Origin: Meandrina meandrites
Taxonomy: Eukaryota; Cnidaria; Anthozoa; Scleractinia; Meandrinidae
Length of the DNA: 64,000 nucleotides
Reading direction: 5' to 3'
Assembly (NCBI GenBank): GCA_963693305.1
Contig: OY855913.1
Span: 17,057,484-17,121,483, forward strand
Positions 8,288 through 17,892 of the stretch are shown in pieces. The notes below the pieces were generated by a model. The model was given only the letters and a program-made list of their open reading frames with translations, was not told the DNA's origin and made no database searches. Both the position numbers and the translations under genes were made by a program. Numbering within the stretch: the stretch's first letter is position 1; each line of letters opens with the position of its first letter.

Positions 8288-8713
8288 ATGAAACCATACG
8301 AATACAAAAGGTATTACCATCCAAGACTAGGTAAATTTGTATATAAACACAAAGGCTATGGAATCATCGTTGACAACATTTTTAAACCATTTAAGAGGGC
8401 TATGCCAACTGTTGTTAAAAAGGTTGTTAAACCCATTGGTAAGAGGGCTTTAAAATCAGGTATTTCACATGCGGGTGAACAGGTTGGAAAAAAGATATCC
8501 GAAAAGTCAGGAGACCTAATAATGAAAAGGCTTCAGAATATGAGGAATGTTAGTCAAAAGGAACTTACACCAATATTAAATAAAGAAATGAACTCACTCC
8601 CAACCATGAAAAACAATAAGCAAAAAACAACTAAACCTAGTGAAAAAAAACGACAAGACAGTACTGACATGATTATCAATCGTCATATTTCTGGTGATGG
8701 ATTTAGACGTTGA
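8288..8713 (+). CDS. Basic pX/pVI-like virion protein
   Basis: A 141-residue basic protein. The ATG at 8288 is chosen because it is the first in the frame; upstream codons in frame are not Met. The amino end YKRYYHPRLGKFVYKHKGYG is followed by an amphipathic or membrane-active helix region (residues 36-70, KRAMPTVVKKVVKPIGKR) and a Lys-rich tail. Small basic proteins of this kind between penton and major capsid genes are compared in the literature with adenovirus core X (mu) or VI. The carboxyl end ISGDG (134-138) fits the adenain cleavage consensus. Likely binds DNA or membrane inside the particle. Family assignment is tentative. Confidence 0.6.
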   Translation: MKPYEYKRYYHPRLGKFVYKHKGYGIIVDNIFKPFKRAMPTVVKKVVKPIGKRALKSGISHAGEQVGKKISEKSGDLIMKRLQNMRNVSQKELTPILNKEMNSLPTMKNNKQKTTKPSEKKRQDSTDMIINRHISGDGFRR

Positions 8714-8737
8714 TTTTTTATCTAAACTAATAATATA

Positions 8738-9986
8738 ATGTCTTTTAGATCAAGTGAGCTTTTACAAAGGACCGAATTGGTTCGATTTCAACTCGATGAT
8801 GTGATTAGACTACCTGGTAATAACCAAAATCAATCAAAAAACGGTTATAAATTTACGGTAAACGATCGGTCAACATTTTTCGATTGGTATAATGCATTTT
8901 TTGAGGTACAATTTCAAGTTCAAAAAAAAGCAGATGGAGCTACTACGGGAGCATCCCGTGTTACTGTAATCAATGGCTCTCATTCGCTTATAAAACACAT
9001 GATGATTAAGAGCGCTGGTAAAATTGTATATGATACTGATAACCTACATAAAGTCACTTTTGTTAAGAACCTACTCGAATATAGTGATGATTATAGCAGA
9101 TCCGTAGCTAAAAATAGCCTTTGGTATCTCGATACAGATGGCACAACAGCTAATACTAACACAGGGTTTGAAGCAAGGCGACTATTGACTACAGGTTTAA
9201 ATGATGTTAATGTAATAATACCATTAAATCGTTACTCGTTTTTTGAAGAACTGGAATCTCGAATGCTTGTTCCTATGCAACTACAGTTCAATATTCATCT
9301 CCAGAATGATAGCGAATTGATTTATCAGGCCGCAGGAGATGTGCATCGTTCTTAACCGATTTCTTTTGTGGGTTCCAAAATTAATCCCAAAAGACAGCTT
9401 ATACGATAAGTTTGTCAGTTCATTTTTGACAAAGAATACATGGAAATATCGCAGAGAGCTTTATGAGGTGTCCCCATCTACACGAAGTAGCGGTTTTTTT
9501 CAGATAAGCAGTAGTATTGATAATGTAAAGGCAATATTTATTTATTTTCAAAGAAATAGAACAAATCTCGCAACCCAAAATCCGTATTTATTCGATACTT
9601 ATAAAATTAATGTTGATAACAATTTAAGTTACCTATCGACATGTAGACTAGAATACGGAAATGGTTTATATTATCCAGAAACTGAATACGACAGTGATTC
9701 TAAAGTCAGAATTTTTAACGACCTTATGGCTTATGGGATGCGCAAAAATGATTATAACACTGGGACACAACTCAACATGTCAAATTACAACAGTCTATAT
9801 GGTCTTATTTTCTTCGATTTATCATTTCAACCTGAAAGGATAACTAGAGATCCTAAACAATTAATATTTCGCTATAAACTCAGCGCAAACAGTGCAGTTA
9901 ACAGCCCTTTCAGTGTTCATGCCGTTGTATTTTATGATGAAGAAGTCATTATTGATCAGGTCGGGAATGAGCTTGTCATTGTTTAA
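8738..9986 (+). pseudogene. Double-jelly-roll major capsid protein, one frameshift
   Basis: Two overlapping frames together have the length (about 415 codons) and order of a Polinton/adintovirus major capsid protein. The first (8738-9355, 205 residues) carries the amino jelly roll, with a FRSSELLQRTELVRF start and a YSFFEELESRMLVPMQLQF strand pair. The second (open across 9339-9986) carries the second jelly roll, with RFLLWVPKLIPKD near its start and GNELVIV at its end. The second frame is +1 relative to the first and the switch falls at about 9340-9360, where the first frame ends in TAA (9353-9355). A one-base indel is the simplest cause. The protein would form the hexagonal capsid lattice. 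Both halves are otherwise uninterrupted. Confidence 0.85.
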
Positions 9987-10080
9987 ACGTGATCATTCTT
10001 TGAAAAAATTACAGTGAGTTTCTGACATATAATAAATATGTTATGTAACAAAAATTTTATATAACATATAATATACATAA
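9987..10080. promoter_or_regulatory. AT-rich late-gene leader with short inverted repeat
   Basis: The 94 bases between the major capsid gene and the next gene contain ATATGTTAT (10036-10044) and its complement (10061-10069), just before the ATG at 10081. A similar AT-rich run precedes most genes of the rightward block, as expected of late viral promoters. No consensus can be fixed by eye. Confidence 0.35.
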
Positions 10081-10578
10081 ATGACGACTTATCATACTCA
10101 TAAAGTAAACTTATCTCAAGGACAGAGAAGTAAGCTTTTAAAAGCTTATAAAGATAAAAGTGAAATCACAATTCGCTTGGGTAATACAAATCTAACAGGC
10201 AATGACAGTTTAATGCTTACTCAACGACAAATCAACAAAATAAATAAGGCTAAAAAAGCAGGCCTAGGAGTCGATATTCATATCTCTAAGACCCAAATTA
10301 GAAAGGTATTAAAGCTAGGCAATGGAGCACCCCAACTGGGTCAATTTCCATCGATAGGAGTCAGTTTTCCAAGACAAAGATCGAGAAGATCAACGACTAC
10401 GAACCGACCCACAAAAACAAAAAAAGAAGGTGGAAGAATCATGAGTAGGAAAGATGCATTGTCTTACAGGAGTCCACCTTTTATTGGTACATGGGATCAA
10501 TACAATAAATTCTTGAAAAATGGAGGATTACTGCTTCCAAAAAATCCAAAAAAAAAGGTTACAAGACCAAAAAAGTGA
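10081..10578 (+). CDS. Basic virion-associated protein
   Basis: A 165-residue, Lys/Arg-rich protein. The amino half has two helix-forming blocks, one with SQGQRSKLLKAYKD and one with QINKINKAKKAG followed by DIHISKTQIRK, which resemble paired repeats of a small fold. The carboxyl half is basic and Pro-rich (PRQRSRRSTTTNRP, then PKNPKKKVTRPKK), suggesting nucleic-acid binding. It lies between the major capsid and protease genes, the usual place for a core or scaffold protein in this virus class. I do not recognise a named family. The stop overlaps the in-frame codons before the protease start by position only. Confidence 0.65.
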   Translation: MTTYHTHKVNLSQGQRSKLLKAYKDKSEITIRLGNTNLTGNDSLMLTQRQINKINKAKKAGLGVDIHISKTQIRKVLKLGNGAPQLGQFPSIGVSFPRQRSRRSTTTNRPTKTKKEGGRIMSRKDALSYRSPPFIGTWDQYNKFLKNGGLLLPKNPKKKVTRPKK

Positions 10579-10607
10579 ATAAGCCTAAATTCTATAAGAA
10601 TAAACCA

Positions 10608-11039
10608 ATGAGTAATTATGATTTATTAAATTGGTGTTCATTTTTGAATATATCAATAAAAGATGTACTTTCTAGAGATGAAACTGTCCCACATAATCAT
10701 ATGCAGTCATTATTCATATACAATCTCACACCCTCATATATGAGCGGAAGCCATTGGGTTGCAACATATGTAAAAGATAGCGTTATTAGCTATTTCGATA
10801 GTTTCGGTATGCCCCCATTTCAAGCCATAGTCAATCATGCGCGTAAGAAGAATTTAACATTACTACATCAAAACAACCAGATCCAGAATATAAAAACTAC
10901 TACATGCGGGTACTTCGTTTTATACTTTCTGAATGAAATGAATATTAGGAATTCGTATTCCGATTTATTAGAAGTGTTCGACATACATGATACAATGTAT
11001 AATGAGAGATTCATAGAGCATTATTTCAGAAATATATAA
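10608..11039 (+). CDS. Adenain-like cysteine protease
   Basis: A 143-residue protein. The frame is open from 10575, but the first ATG is at 10608, giving MSNYDLLNW. The catalytic set is visible in the order of adenovirus protease and the ULP/SUMO-protease clan: H49 in GSHWVA, D64 in SYFDSFG, Q91 or Q93 before the nucleophile, and C100 in TTCGYFVLYFL. In this virus class the enzyme matures virion proteins during assembly. Three neighbours carry sequences that fit the adenain consensus. It follows the basic protein by 29 bases and precedes the DUF5679 gene by 12. The frame is intact. Confidence 0.88.
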   Translation: MSNYDLLNWCSFLNISIKDVLSRDETVPHNHMQSLFIYNLTPSYMSGSHWVATYVKDSVISYFDSFGMPPFQAIVNHARKKNLTLLHQNNQIQNIKTTTCGYFVLYFLNEMNIRNSYSDLLEVFDIHDTMYNERFIEHYFRNI

Positions 11040-11051
11040 CTTATATATATA

Positions 11052-11483
11052 ATGGTAAAATCTTATTGTGTAAAACAGAAGAAACAGACTGAATGCATAC
11101 CAGGTAGTGAAAAATTTGTAAAAACCAAAAATGGAATACTCATGATGAAATGCATATGCGCTGAATGCAAAATAGTCAAAACACGATTCGTAAGCAATAA
11201 ACAAACTGGTCGTGGTGTCGGGGAAACAATAAACAAGAAAATCGGCGATAAGATACCAGGGTTTCAACAAGCTCAAGATATTGCTTCTGCACTCATGGGT
11301 GTAACAGGAGGTGATAAGAAGCTTTTTGATAAATACTGGAGTGGTGACATCGCTAAGGGGGCTTTTAATAAAAAGACTGGATTATTTTCAAAGAAATTTT
11401 GGACTCATCCCAAAAATACAACTGGTCCATGCAATAGGGTTGTATATAAAAATGGAAAATGGCATAATATGTATTGTGATTAA
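11052..11483 (+). CDS. DUF5679-type small zinc protein
   Basis: A 143-residue protein whose first 47 residues (SYCVKQKKQTEC, then KNGILMMKCICAECKIVKTRF) parallel the amino end of the next gene and match the pattern of the DUF5679 domain, a small putative zinc binder common in giant and adenovirus-like elements. The second cysteine of the first CxxC is a Gln (residue 9), so the metal site may use C15 or C34 instead or be lost. The rest has a Gly-rich linker, a helix (GFQQAQDIASALMGV), and a Cys-containing tail (GPCNRVVYKNGKWHNMYCD). Function unknown; probably a virion protein. Confidence 0.65.
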   Translation: MVKSYCVKQKKQTECIPGSEKFVKTKNGILMMKCICAECKIVKTRFVSNKQTGRGVGETINKKIGDKIPGFQQAQDIASALMGVTGGDKKLFDKYWSGDIAKGAFNKKTGLFSKKFWTHPKNTTGPCNRVVYKNGKWHNMYCD

Positions 11484-11502
11484 TATCTAATCTATTAGTA
11501 TA

Positions 11503-13149
11503 ATGTGTGAATCATATTGCGTATCGTGTGGAAAAAAAACCAATTCAATCAATACGCGAAAAGAAAAAGCAAAGAATGGTCGACTCATGGAAAAATCAAA
11601 TTGTGTCATTTGTGGAAAAAATAAGAGTAAATTCATCAAAGGTGGAGCCCTTGCACGTCGCAGAGGTCCTTCAACCACTGATAAAATAGCATACATGGCT
11701 TCTAATTTCGTTACCCCAGCACCAAGTTTTGGTGCTCTGGGAAGAGTTCTTGCAGGACAAGCTTTCAAAGGTGTGAAAGATAATGTGGATTATTTCCGAA
11801 AAGGAAGAGGCGTTGATATTCATAAAGCCATTCTCAAAGTAGCTCCCAAAAAGGGATTTGTGATGCCTGGTCACAAATACACGGGTCCAGGTAATCATCT
11901 TGAAAAGCAGTTGAAATGGGATCCAAATACAGGTAAAATACTCGAGATATATGAACAACCAACTGGTAAAACAGATGCTGTCAGTATGCAACATGATGTA
12001 GATTACAGCGTCTGTGCAAATAAACCCTCAAAATATCAAGTCAAGTGCAAAAATGAGGCTGACAGGAAGATGGTAAAATCACTTGATGCCATCCCTTGGA
12101 AGGACAGACAATGGGGTCATGCTGTTGCACGTAATGCAATTGCTACCAAGGCTAAGGTAGGCCTAGGTGTTAAAAAAAAAGCCAAAAAACGTAAAAAGCC
12201 GTCGGGTGAAGAAAACTGGCAAGAAAAATTAGCTGATGAACTACATAAACCAATAAAACGTAACTTTACCCGACGGCGTGTTATTGTGAATCACATTGAT
12301 GAAATATGGTGCTCGGATTTGGTTGAAATGCAACAGTTCAGTAAATGGAACAAGGGATTCAGATATCTTCTTATGGTACTTGATGTTTTCAGTAAATATG
12401 GTTGGATAGTACCTCTCAAAGACAAAAAAGGTGAAACTGTTACTCAAGCATTCAAAACAATATTCAAAGAGGGGCGTAAACCACAATATCTTTGGACTGA
12501 TAAAGGGAAAGAGTATTACAATAAACACTTGAAAGACTTATTAGAAAAGAATAGTATAACACTATACTCAACCGAGAACGAAGAAAAGTCATCAGTTTGC
12601 GAACGATGGAATCGGACAATTAAAACCCGAATGTGGAAGCAGTTTACTATTCAAGGTAATACACAGTATCTAGATATGATACCCAAACTGGTAAAACAGT
12701 ATAACAACACCAAACATTCAACCATAAAGATGACACCAACAGAAGCAAGCAAAAAGAAGAATGAAGGGATTGTTTACTTTAATCTGTATGGTGATATGGA
12801 GCAAGTATCAGCTAAACCAAAATTTAAGGTTGGTGACAAGGTCCGAATATCTAAGTATAAACGGAAGGTGTTCGACAAGGGCTATACACCAAACTGGACA
12901 GAAGAGGTGTTTACAGTTGATAAGATGCAATACACTAATCCTATTACCTACAAATTGAAAGATCTCAATAATGAAGAAATACAAGGTAGCTTTTATGAAC
13001 CTGAACTGTTAAAAGCAAAACAGGATGTATTCAGAATTGATAAAGTCATCCGTAGAGACTACAAAAAGAAACAGGCTCTTGTCAAGTGGAAAGGTTACAA
13101 TGATGATTTTAATAGTTGGATTCCAATGAAAGATTTACAACATATTTAA
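11503..13149 (+). CDS. DUF5679 - phospholipase A2 - integrase - chromodomain fusion
   Basis: A single 548-codon frame. Residues 1-47 are a DUF5679-like zinc module (C6-x2-C9, C34-x2-C37). Residues about 115-215 match parvovirus-type phospholipase A2: Ca-binding loop YTGPGN (126-131), catalytic H164-D165 and Y168. In parvoviruses such a domain breaches endosomal membranes. Residues about 237-430 are a retroviral-type (rve) integrase core with D272, D333 and E367, 33 residues between the last two. Residues about 435-500 are an SH3-like KVGDKVRISKYKR segment and 508-548 a chromodomain (VKWKGYNDDFNSWI). I-K-G-G at 45-48 fits the adenain consensus and would release the first module. The integrase lacks the usual HHCC amino domain. 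All catalytic residues are present and the frame is intact. Confidence 0.88.
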   Translation: MCESYCVSCGKKTNSINTRKEKAKNGRLMEKSNCVICGKNKSKFIKGGALARRRGPSTTDKIAYMASNFVTPAPSFGALGRVLAGQAFKGVKDNVDYFRKGRGVDIHKAILKVAPKKGFVMPGHKYTGPGNHLEKQLKWDPNTGKILEIYEQPTGKTDAVSMQHDVDYSVCANKPSKYQVKCKNEADRKMVKSLDAIPWKDRQWGHAVARNAIATKAKVGLGVKKKAKKRKKPSGEENWQEKLADELHKPIKRNFTRRRVIVNHIDEIWCSDLVEMQQFSKWNKGFRYLLMVLDVFSKYGWIVPLKDKKGETVTQAFKTIFKEGRKPQYLWTDKGKEYYNKHLKDLLEKNSITLYSTENEEKSSVCERWNRTIKTRMWKQFTIQGNTQYLDMIPKLVKQYNNTKHSTIKMTPTEASKKKNEGIVYFNLYGDMEQVSAKPKFKVGDKVRISKYKRKVFDKGYTPNWTEEVFTVDKMQYTNPITYKLKDLNNEEIQGSFYEPELLKAKQDVFRIDKVIRRDYKKKQALVKWKGYNDDFNSWIPMKDLQHI

Positions 13150-13198
13150 ACGCACAAAAAACATATAAAAAATAATTTCCTTTGATTAATATATAACG

Positions 13199-13582
13199 AT
13201 GGGTCTCTTTGAATATCAATTGCACAATCAATTTAAGTTCATTAAAGCTCCTACTGAAGGAGCTTCAGCAACCTTTAAATTCCTTTCAAGCATGGATTCG
13301 GTTCAAAATTTAAATGAGCAAATCAAAACCAGCATCAATAAAATTTCCAACACAACAGATGAAATACAAAAATTAAAAAAATCAACATTCGACCTTGAAT
13401 ATATATACAAATTACAACATAAAATTTCAGACGCATCAGAAATTCTAAATGAATTAGATAAAAAATTCAAATACATTAGAATGAAACTCATAAAACTAGA
13501 AGAATCTCTAGGCAACTGTCCACTCAATAAATCAATTGATATATCAATCAATAATGGAACCATATGCATCAATGAAAAATAA
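13199..13582 (+). CDS. Coiled-coil protein, last gene of the viral block
   Basis: A 127-residue protein with an amino end MGLFEYQLHNQF, a Lys-rich coiled coil at about residues 40-105 (LNEQIKTSINKISNTTDEIQ and onward, with regular I/L spacing) and a short carboxyl tail with one Cys pair region (GNCPLNKS). The start follows ATATATAACG. I do not recognise the family. It lies 49 bases after the integrase fusion and has the same base use as the virus genes. It might be a structural spike or scaffold subunit; that is a guess from the coiled coil. Confidence 0.5.
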   Translation: MGLFEYQLHNQFKFIKAPTEGASATFKFLSSMDSVQNLNEQIKTSINKISNTTDEIQKLKKSTFDLEYIYKLQHKISDASEILNELDKKFKYIRMKLIKLEESLGNCPLNKSIDISINNGTICINEK

Positions 13583-13617
13583 AATCAATACTCAAACGCA
13601 CTAAAAATCCAAAATTT

Positions 13618-13706
13618 GTAAAAAGACTATAAGAGCAAGCTTTGTATCCATGCATTGTTAAAACACTATAAGAGCAAGCTTTGTTTCCATGCATTGTTAA
13701 AACACT
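13618..13706. repeat. 39-bp tandem repeat near the right end of the virus
   Basis: Two full 39-base units (13618-13656, 13657-13695) and a partial third carry CTATAAGAGCAAGCTTTGT. More degenerate relatives (GTATAAGA plus A/C-rich tails) follow to about 13,860. Tandem arrays are common just inside the termini of Polinton-type elements. Confidence 0.85.
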
Positions 13707-13865
13707 CTGAAAATAAACGCACTAATTCTTTAAAAAAGAGTATAGAATCGTTTTTTCAGTATAAGACCATTTTTGGATTCAGCGCGAAACACCAGCAATG
13801 ATTATAATTTTTAAAAATAGTATAAGAGCATTTTGTGGAAACCAGCGATGGAAAAGATAAATGAA

Positions 13866-13901
13866 TTCATTATGATTAAAAATTCATTTAATCATAATGA
13901 A
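13866..13901. repeat. 15-bp inverted repeat with 6-base loop
   Basis: TTCATTATGATTAAA (13866-13880) and its exact complement (13887-13901). It lies in a non-coding AT-rich tract of the viral right end. Confidence 0.8.
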
Positions 13902-13998
13902 AACAAAAATTTCCAGTTTTGAATCCATTTTCAGAATCCAATATTTGATTCCATTTTTTTATTCCAATATTTTGTTCCCATATTTGATCCCAACAACT

Positions 13999-14072
13999 GG
14001 AAGTAGTAATATACTAAATCTCTAAGGCAAAAAATTTTTTGCCTTAGAGTGTAGTATATTACTACTATTTCC
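13999..14072. repeat. Long palindrome at the presumed viral right boundary
   Basis: Thirty-two-base arms centred at 14034/14035 pair almost perfectly (AGTAGTAATATACTA, a two-base mismatch zone, CTCTAAGGCAAAAAA and their complements). Pairing continues outward with a three-base indel to 13999 and 14072. The sequence beyond is hAT-like debris, so this may mark the element end, a terminator shared by both sides, or a small MITE. Confidence 0.75.
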
Positions 14073-14098
14073 ATGTCCACGGACAAAACCTTCACACA

Positions 14099-14520
14099 TT
14101 GGTTTGTAAGGACAGAGCTGGTTTAGTTAAATGGGTAGAAATTTGGAACTTAAAGGAACCAAAACTACTGAATGACATCAAAAGAGTTGCAACATCACCA
14201 CAAAGTAGTCTCATCAGCAAAGAAGCTAGCCCCCACCTTTTTGAGTTCTATGCCAAACACATTTTCAGTATTCCTGTGAACAATGTAATTGCTGAAAGGC
14301 AGTTTAACCTTTCGTAACTTTATCTTCAAAACAAAATGTCAGAGCTGTCAAAACAAGCCTCGATAACATTTGTTGAGAACATACTTCACAGTGGAAAAAA
14401 CAACAACCACACTACTGAAGCAGCAAGAGAAGTACATGAAGAGAGAATGAAGGCATATGCAAACATGCTGACCTCAGACCTTTTGCAAGAGGCGAGAAAG
14501 AAGTTAATGTGAAAACCATG
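14099..14520 (+). pseudogene. hAT-like transposase carboxyl fragment
   Basis: A 72-residue frame (14099-14317) and the continuing broken sequence to about 14,511 contain a helix then SIPVNNVIAERQF, which resembles the hAT dimerisation segment with its E-R-x-F/S core. A stop follows directly. The segment to 14,511 reads as Lys/Glu-rich helices and ends in TGA. Only the end of a transposase-like protein is left. Weak similarity by eye; a domesticated-gene remnant is also possible. Confidence 0.35.
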
Positions 14521-14591
14521 GGCCACTGACGGCAAAAGATGTATATCCCAAAGCTTGGGAAGCACGAAAACTAAATAGCAACACACCAAGC

Positions 14592-14915
14592 ATGATCCAG
14601 TCCCTAAAAGCCGAAGGCCGCAAACTTGAACTTCAGTGGAAAGCTTCCACCAAAGGCACATTACAATTGGAAAACCAGAGGTCATTCAGGCCAACTGTCA
14701 TTACAGAATTCAGAACACCTGGAAAGGTTCCATCTCTTATGCAACTTGCAGCTACTGAGGTATGGGGTTATGGACAGGAACTTCCAATACATGACTTACC
14801 AAGAGAATGCCAGTTCTTCGTACAAAACCTGCCAAACATTGTACAGTCCTTGAACATTGGCCTTCCATCCACTTTGAACATGCACACCACCCAATTACCT
14901 ATGCAAGAAGAATGA
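14592..14915 (+). other. Open frame, unrecognised
   Basis: A 107-residue frame downstream of the hAT-like fragment has no motif that I recognise and is rich in Gln, Thr and Pro. It could be a remnant of the same transposon or a 3' exon. Low support as a gene. Confidence 0.2.
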
Positions 14916-15691
14916 AAGTCAAATATGGGGTGGCTCTTTCTAAAAATGTATTTTTGTAAAACGATCATTTTCAATTGTAACAATTGTAACAATTTCATAC
15001 TAAATTAAATGTTCAACTATGTTCTATCTGAGATTCAGATAATTTTTGTAAAGTAATTACGAGGAGTTTGCGAGGAGTCTTAGACATTTGTAAAATGTTG
15101 CAGTGTAAATAATGTAATTTATATTGATTGTAAATATCAAAATACTTCTGAGTGATTATAATGTAATACATGATTACTGTGAAGCTGTAAAGTCAGCCAG
15201 TTTACAGTGAATGTGAATATAATTGTTTTTAAATATCAAAATACTTCTGAGTGATTATAATGTATGATTGCTGTAAAGTTGTACAGTCAGCAGTTTACAA
15301 TGAATTTGAACATACATAATTGTTTTTCATTATCATTCATGTGGGGCAGTTGTTTAAAACTAGCATGATAAGTAAGCCGCATAATTTTTACAGTAAAAAT
15401 GGTAGTATTGGTACTTTTAAACGATAACTTTGCTCAAAATTACACAAGAGTGTAGCTTGTATAAGACAAAATAAATTGTACATGAGGAACCATGTTGCAT
15501 GAGAGAAAAAAAAGGTTGAAAGGAATCGAAAGTAACTTAATATAGTGGAATGTAAAGCAGAGCAGTGTTTATTAAAACCTGATGTAACTGATAAAACGCA
15601 CAAAACATTGAATAATTTTATTCCCTCCCAAAATATCATGAACAAGACACTGAGAAAACCACCTTTATTCAGATCATTTTAAAAAAATGAA
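14916..15691. other. Non-coding AT-rich stretch
   Basis: No gene is seen. It contains a 99-base-period tandem duplication (separately listed) and otherwise plain AT-rich sequence up to the start of the satellite. Confidence 0.5.
15132..15325. repeat. Two-copy tandem repeat, period about 99 bp
   Basis: AAATATCAAAATACTTCTG begins at 15132 and again at 15231. The units stay alike with small indels (GATTACTGTGAAGCTGTAAAG against GATTGCTGTAAAGTTGTACAG). Confidence 0.8.
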
Positions 15692-17892
15692 AGTGCCTAT
15701 TATGTTGGAACAAGACGTTGCTAGCAACTTAAAACCGCGCTTTTATTTTTTGCTAATTAACAGCTTATTTAATCTGTTTGCATTGTGAGTAAAGGACTAG
15801 CAAAGTAGTCACGTGAGTATCACAATCCGAGGTTTACGTTATCCCCGGCTATCTTTAGCTTGGGGTTTTCCCTTGTAATGACGTAACCCCTGCACGTTTG
15901 GGCACGCTCAATTGTTTACTTAAGCAAATATTTTATTTCCCTTTAAATCTTTGAACTTGCTTCGATGAAACAGCTAAAGAATTTCTTTTCAATTGCCTAA
16001 ACCCACAAGAAATACTCGCAGAAGTGCAAATAAATTAATGACCGTCGCTTCTGTCGATATAAACTTGCAAATAAAACACAATGCGAACAAAATGCTGAAG
16101 AAACAGTGTGCGTGTCAATTGACGGTTGACTTGTTGCAGTCGAAATTATGCAAATTTTGGCCAAATTCCCACGTGCCCGTCGCGTGAAGCAAGATAACAA
16201 ACTATTTAACATTCGTGATTTAAATTGAGCCGCCGTTTGAATGGAATATTGAAGCGAATAATGAAATCAAATTTCCATAAATAAATTCATTATTCACCCT
16301 CGATAGAAACGCTTGAGCTGTTTTGACTGCAACGACCGTCGCTTCTGGCGAAGTAAACATGCCAAGTAAACACAATCTTATTTGTCACGTAGCGAAAGTG
16401 AAAACTACAACGTCAGCGCATTCCATGGCTGATGTCATACATTTTTTTTAGTGAATTCAATATTCCTTTTGAATCCAACGCTTCGAAAAAACCCAAAGAA
16501 AAATATATATATATTCACAACAAAGAAAACATTGTCCGTAACATTTCCCGTACATCATTGTTCCAACAGCTTTTGGCGAATAAGCATCCCAGGTTGCGTG
16601 ATTCAGTCCCGATCGTGATTTGGCCGAGGGGAGGTTTGGGTCTGGTCACCGACAAAAAAACGAGAAAACAAGAAGTTGCTATAGCAACTTAAAACCTCGC
16701 TTAGATTTTTGGCTAATTAACAGCTTTCTTTCTCAATAGTCACGGTAAAATTTAATCTGTTTGCATTGCGAGTAAAGGACTAGCAAAGTAGTCACGTGAG
16801 TATCACAATCCGAGCGAGGTTTACGTTATCCCCGGCTATCTTTAGCTTGGGAGTTTTTCCCTTGTAATGACGTAACCCCTGCACGTTTGGGCACGCTCGA
16901 TTGTTTACTTAAGCAAATATTTTATTTCCCTTTAAATCTTTGAACTTGCTTCGATGAAACAGCTAAAGAATTTTTTCAATTGCCAAAACCCACAAGAAAT
17001 ACTCGCAGAAGTGCAAATAAATTAATGACCGTCGCTTCTGCCGATATTAACTGCGAACAAAATGATGAAGAAACAGTGTGCGTGACAATTGACGGTTGAC
17101 TTGTTGGAGTCGAAATTATGCAAATTTTGGCCAAATTCCTACGTGCCCGTCGGGTGAAGCAAGATAACAAACTATTTAACATTCGTGATTTGAATTGAGT
17201 CGCCTTTTGAACATTGAAATATTTTCTCCATGAATGGAATATTGAAGCGAAGAATGAAATCAAATTGCCATAAAAAATTCATTATTCACCCTCGATAGAA
17301 ACGCTTGAACTGTTTTGACTGCAACGACCGTCTCTTCTGGCGAAATAAACATGCCAAGTAAATACAATCTTATTTGTCACGTAGCAAAAGTGAAAGCTGC
17401 AACGTCAGCGCATTCCATGGCTGATGTCATACCTTTTTTTAGTGAATTCAATATTCCCTTTGAATCCAACGCTTCGAAAAAACCCAAAGAAAAATATATA
17501 TTATTCACAACAAAGAAAACATTATCCGCAACATTTCCCGTACATCATTCTTCCAACAGCTTTTGGCGAATAAGCATCCCAGGTTGCGTGATTCAGTCCC
17601 GATCGTGATTTGGCCGAGGGGAGGTCTGGGTCTGGTCACCGACAAAAAAACGAAAAAAAATAATAAATCCCGTGTAAAGCAAGAACCGCGCTCGGCCCAT
17701 GGCCGCGCGGTTAACAAGAAGATGCAAGCATCTTAAAACCACGCTTTTTTAAATTAACCCAATTTTTGCTAATTAACAGGTTTCTTACGCAGAAAAGTCA
17801 TGGTTAAATTAAGTTTGTTTTGTACTAAGAATAAAGGACTAGCAAAGTAGTCACGCGAGTCACATAATCCAATATTGCACCATCGCCCATAG

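Noticed and set aside
8279..8290. Start of the pX-like gene at 8279
   Set aside because: That codon is TTG; the first ATG in frame is at 8288.
9335..9360. Programmed +1 frameshift in the capsid gene
   Set aside because: No clear slippery site or downstream structure was seen, and a separate nonsense break in the fibre gene suggests ordinary decay.
10575..10610. Protease start at 10575
   Set aside because: That codon is GTG; the first ATG is 10608 and gives the expected protein length.
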